From Chloroflexota bacterium (GTDB lineage Bacteria > Chloroflexota > Dehalococcoidia > Dehalococcoidales > RBG-16-60-22): a stretch of 7,701 nucleotides of DNA. The stretch lies in assembly GCA_025358235.1 (NCBI GenBank), contig JANYKH010000068.1, forward strand, positions 1 through 7,701, given 5' to 3'. Shown piece after piece: positions 5,770-7,701 of the stretch; position 1 is the first letter of the stretch, and each line of letters opens with the position of its first letter. The notes beneath the pieces are model-generated. The model saw only the letters and a list, made by a program, of their open reading frames with translations, had not been told where the DNA came from and did no database searches. The position numbers were made by a program, and so were the translations under genes.

Positions 5770-5798
5770 ATTATAGCTACTGGCGAATGCGAGCACAA
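5770..5798 (-). promoter_or_regulatory. Promoter of the sensor kinase, probably giving a leaderless mRNA
   Basis: Read on the minus strand: TTGTGC (5793-5798, three of six -35 matches), a 17-base spacer and TATAAT (5770-5775, perfect -10). Only eight bases separate the -10 from the ATG at 5761, so transcription would begin at or within two bases of the start codon. The lack of a Shine-Dalgarno sequence agrees with this. Confidence 0.6.
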
Positions 5799-5842
5799 TT
5801 TTCTGCTAAATGGAAGTTCATTTCCTGGTCCTTCGCATAAGA

Positions 5843-5870
5843 CTGTCATACTTGACGCTCCAAGTGACAG
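5843..5870. promoter_or_regulatory. Imperfect palindrome over the mutase -35 box, operator candidate
   Basis: CTGTCA-TA-CTTG (5843-5854) pairs with CAAGTGACAG (5861-5870), ten base pairs with a two-base bulge around ACGCTC. The left arm and loop contain the TTGACG -35 hexamer (5852-5857), a position where a bound dimeric regulator would block polymerase. The regulator is unknown. Confidence 0.45.
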
Positions 5871-5881
5871 AGTGATATAAT
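5852..5881 (+). promoter_or_regulatory. Near-consensus promoter of the acyl-CoA mutase operon
   Basis: TTGACG (5852-5857, five of six), an 18-base spacer and TATAAT (5876-5881, perfect). Transcription would begin near 5888, leaving a leader of about 107 bases. The leader can form modest pairings (TTGAGG 5882-5887 with CCTCAA 5920-5925; GACC 5894-5897 with GGTC 5911-5914). No cobalamin riboswitch features were recognised. Confidence 0.8.
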
Positions 5882-5994
5882 TTGAGGCTGAATGACCCCT
5901 TTTTATTCAAGGTCCGACACCTCAAGTCTCAAGCTGTTTGTTCTATTCCCCTGTTATCGCATGCCTCAATCTGGTTTAATAGTGAGGATTAGAA

Positions 5995-7596
5995 ATGCCT
6001 GAAGAACGCGAGCGTAAACCCGAGTTCCGCACCACCGTTGACGGCACAGTTATCAAGCCGTTTTTCGCGCCACAAGACCTCCAGAATCTTCCCGTTGATA
6101 CCAACCCTCCAGGTGAATTTCCTTATACCCGCAACATCCGCCCGGACGGCTACCGCAGCCGGTTATGGACCATGCGCCAGTATGCAGGGTTTGCCACTGT
6201 GGAAGAGTCCAACAAACGCTACAAATATCTCTTCGAGCAGGGCAATACCGGTTTCAGTGTGGCGTTTCACCTGCCTACACAGATCGGCTATGATTCCGAT
6301 CATCCGCTGGCCCACGGCGAGGTAGGTAAAGTGGGTGTGGCTGTGGACTCGCTGCAGGATATGGAGCAGCTCTGGGACGGCATTAAACTGGCGGAAGTCA
6401 GTACCTCTATGACCGTCAATGCCACGGCCCCCGTCATCCTGGCGATGTACATCGCCGCCGCCCAGAAACAGGGCGCCAAAGAAAGCCAGTTATCCGGCAC
6501 GGTCCAGAATGACGTGCTGAAAGAATATGTGGCCCGCAACACTTACATCTTCGGTCCGGAAGCATCTATGCGTTTAATCACGGACCTGTGCACCTATTGT
6601 TCCGATAACCTGCCGCGCTGGAATTCCCTCAGCATCTGCGGCTACCACATGCGGGAAGCCGGCGCGACCGCGGTACAGGAAGCGGCCTTCACGATTGCGG
6701 ACGGTATCGCTTACGTCCAGGCCATGGTTGACCGCGGAATGAAGGTAGATGCCTTCCTGCCGCGCTTCACCTTTATGATGGCCTGCAATATCAATATGGT
6801 TGAAGAAGTAGCCAAGTTCCGCGCTATGCGCCGGGCTTGGGCCAAGATTACTAAAGAACGATTTGGGGCTAAAGACCCGCGTTCCATGATGTTCCGCTTC
6901 CACGTACAGAATGACGGCTTTACGTCAACAGCGCAGCAGCCCCTGAACAATATCGTCCGCACGACGATACAGGCTATGGCGTGTGTCATGGCGGGCTGCC
7001 AGTCCCTCTGCACCACTTCCTACGACGAAGCCCTGGCTCTGCCCAGCGAAGAGTCGGTGAGAATCGCCCTGCGGACACAGCAGATCATCGCCCATGAAAG
7101 CGGGATCGCGGATGTGGTGGACCCGATGGGCGGCTCATACTACCTGGAGTGGCTGACGAACGAGATAGAGCAAGGCATCTTCAAGTATGTTAAAATTATC
7201 GACGAAATGGGCGGCGCGGCAATGGCCGTCAAGAAAGGGTTTATCCAGCGCGAATGTTTGAAATCCGCTTATGATTATCAGAAAGCGGTAGAATCCGGCG
7301 ATCAGGTAGTTGTCGGGGTAAATTCGTTCGCATCTGAAGAGAAACTGGATATCCCGCTGATGGAAATCGACGCGAACGTAGAGCAGAGGCAGGTAGCCCG
7401 TCTCAAAGCGTTACGCACCGGCCGCGATAACGCGGCGGTGAAGAAAGCATTGGAGAAAGTACGGCAGGTGTGCGGCACGGATACAAACGTGATGCCGGCT
7501 CTGATTGAAGCCGTAAAGACCTATGCCACGGTTGGCGAAATTACCGATGTGATGCGTGAGGTTTTCGGTGAATACCGGGAACCCAACATAATTTAG
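5995..7596 (+). CDS. B12-dependent acyl-CoA mutase, large (catalytic) subunit, methylmalonyl-CoA mutase-like
   Basis: A 533-residue TIM-barrel subunit of a coenzyme-B12 acyl-CoA mutase; the B12-binding part is a separate downstream gene, as in split mutases. Methylmalonyl-CoA mutase interconverts succinyl-CoA and methylmalonyl-CoA. Compared from memory with Propionibacterium MutB (offset 25-26 residues), the key residues are kept: Tyr63 (Tyr89, the position that is Phe in isobutyryl-CoA mutase), Arg181 (Arg207, binds the substrate carboxylate), His218 (His244), Gln305 (Gln330) and Glu345 (Glu370). Several usually conserved neighbours differ: RPDGY at 49-53 for YATMY, His92 in SVAFHLPTQ for Asp, Met261 for Phe287, Cys339 and Thr341 for His and Asn366. 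The substrate is therefore uncertain, with methylmalonyl-CoA or another 2-carboxylated acyl-CoA likeliest. The ATG at 5995 has GAGGA (5984-5988) six bases upstream. Confidence 0.9.
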   Translation: MPEERERKPEFRTTVDGTVIKPFFAPQDLQNLPVDTNPPGEFPYTRNIRPDGYRSRLWTMRQYAGFATVEESNKRYKYLFEQGNTGFSVAFHLPTQIGYDSDHPLAHGEVGKVGVAVDSLQDMEQLWDGIKLAEVSTSMTVNATAPVILAMYIAAAQKQGAKESQLSGTVQNDVLKEYVARNTYIFGPEASMRLITDLCTYCSDNLPRWNSLSICGYHMREAGATAVQEAAFTIADGIAYVQAMVDRGMKVDAFLPRFTFMMACNINMVEEVAKFRAMRRAWAKITKERFGAKDPRSMMFRFHVQNDGFTSTAQQPLNNIVRTTIQAMACVMAGCQSLCTTSYDEALALPSEESVRIALRTQQIIAHESGIADVVDPMGGSYYLEWLTNEIEQGIFKYVKIIDEMGGAAMAVKKGFIQRECLKSAYDYQKAVESGDQVVVGVNSFASEEKLDIPLMEIDANVEQRQVARLKALRTGRDNAAVKKALEKVRQVCGTDTNVMPALIEAVKTYATVGEITDVMREVFGEYREPNII

Positions 7597-7632
7597 GAAA
7601 ATCTAATCTTACTTTTGGAGTGAGGCAAACAA

Positions 7633-7701
7633 ATGGAAACAAAGAAAAAAATGATCAGAGTTCTAATCGCCAAGCCGGGTTTGGACGGGCATGACCGCGG
7701 C
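7633..7701 (+). CDS. B12-binding (small) subunit of the acyl-CoA mutase, 5' end only
   Basis: Only the first 23 codons are in the window. They read METKKKMIRVLIAKPGLDGH and then DRG, which includes the DxHxxG cobalamin-binding motif (Asp18, His20, Gly23), whose His replaces dimethylbenzimidazole as the lower cobalt ligand. The gene follows the large subunit after 36 bases, with GAGG (7622-7625) seven bases before the ATG, so the two are surely one operon. The downstream end lies outside the window. An internal ATG at codon 7 is a less likely start because it lacks a well-placed ribosome site. Confidence 0.93.
   Translation, partial: METKKKMIRVLIAKPGLDGHDRG

Noticed and set aside
5882..5994. 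Cobalamin riboswitch in the mutase leader
   Set aside because: The leader is only about 107 bases and no B12-box-like or conserved core sequence was recognised; it has only weak, ordinary pairings.
6300..7016. Antisense open frames of 80-109 codons across the mutase gene
   Set aside because: They are shadows of a strongly conserved coding frame, with no ribosome sites or family resemblance.
1..7701. tRNA, rRNA, CRISPR arrays, transposases or phage genes
   Set aside because: None was seen: no regularly spaced direct repeats, no cloverleaf-like segments and no transposase or integrase motifs.

Overview
The window holds nine genes of a moderate-GC bacterium: a molybdenum-cofactor operon, two small housekeeping genes, RNase III, a sensor kinase and the start of a B12-dependent acyl-CoA mutase operon. 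Making molybdopterin guanine dinucleotide (MobA, MoeA, MobB) fits an anaerobe or respiratory generalist that uses formate dehydrogenase or DMSO-reductase-type enzymes. The split mutase (separate large and B12-binding subunits), the gene style and the GTCATTCC/GTCATGCTG-type intergenic repeats recall Chloroflexota, perhaps Dehalococcoidia. That placement is an impression from family resemblance, not a proven assignment.

Layout: 1-2842 (+) is a tight operon of mobA (3' end only), moeA, mobB and a DUF362-family gene. Each start overlaps the preceding stop (ATGATTAG, ATGA, TTGA), and the operon closes with a GNRA-loop terminator at 2869-2896. 2923-3454 (-) is a small lysine-rich protein with its own well-formed promoter, followed by acylphosphatase. 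3514-3631 is intergenic with repeat-like hairpins. 3632-4384 (-) is rnc, with a TTG start, a strong Shine-Dalgarno sequence and a TTGACA/17/TATCCT promoter. 4385-4636 is a 252-base spacer rich in inverted repeats, with no convincing gene. 4637-5798 (-) is a PAS plus HisKA_3 plus HATPase sensor kinase that may be translated from a leaderless mRNA. 5762-5994 is a divergent promoter region with a near-consensus promoter facing the mutase and an imperfect palindrome across its -35 box. 5995-7701 (+) is the acyl-CoA mutase large subunit followed by the first 23 codons of its B12-binding subunit.

How the genes work together: MobA attaches GMP to molybdopterin, MoeA inserts molybdate and MobB is the GTP-binding partner of MobA. 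The DUF362 protein is translationally coupled to them and has no established role in this pathway. The mutase subunits together form a coenzyme-B12 carbon-skeleton mutase. Its catalytic Tyr, Arg and His match methylmalonyl-CoA mutase, but several positions around the CoA/substrate and adenosyl sites differ, so the exact substrate is open. The sensor kinase has no response regulator in the window. Overall the content is mostly ordinary. The best leads are the mutase active-site differences, the palindromic operator candidate, the DUF362 gene in the Moco operon and the inverted-repeat spacer at 4434-4606. No clear new multi-gene system was found.
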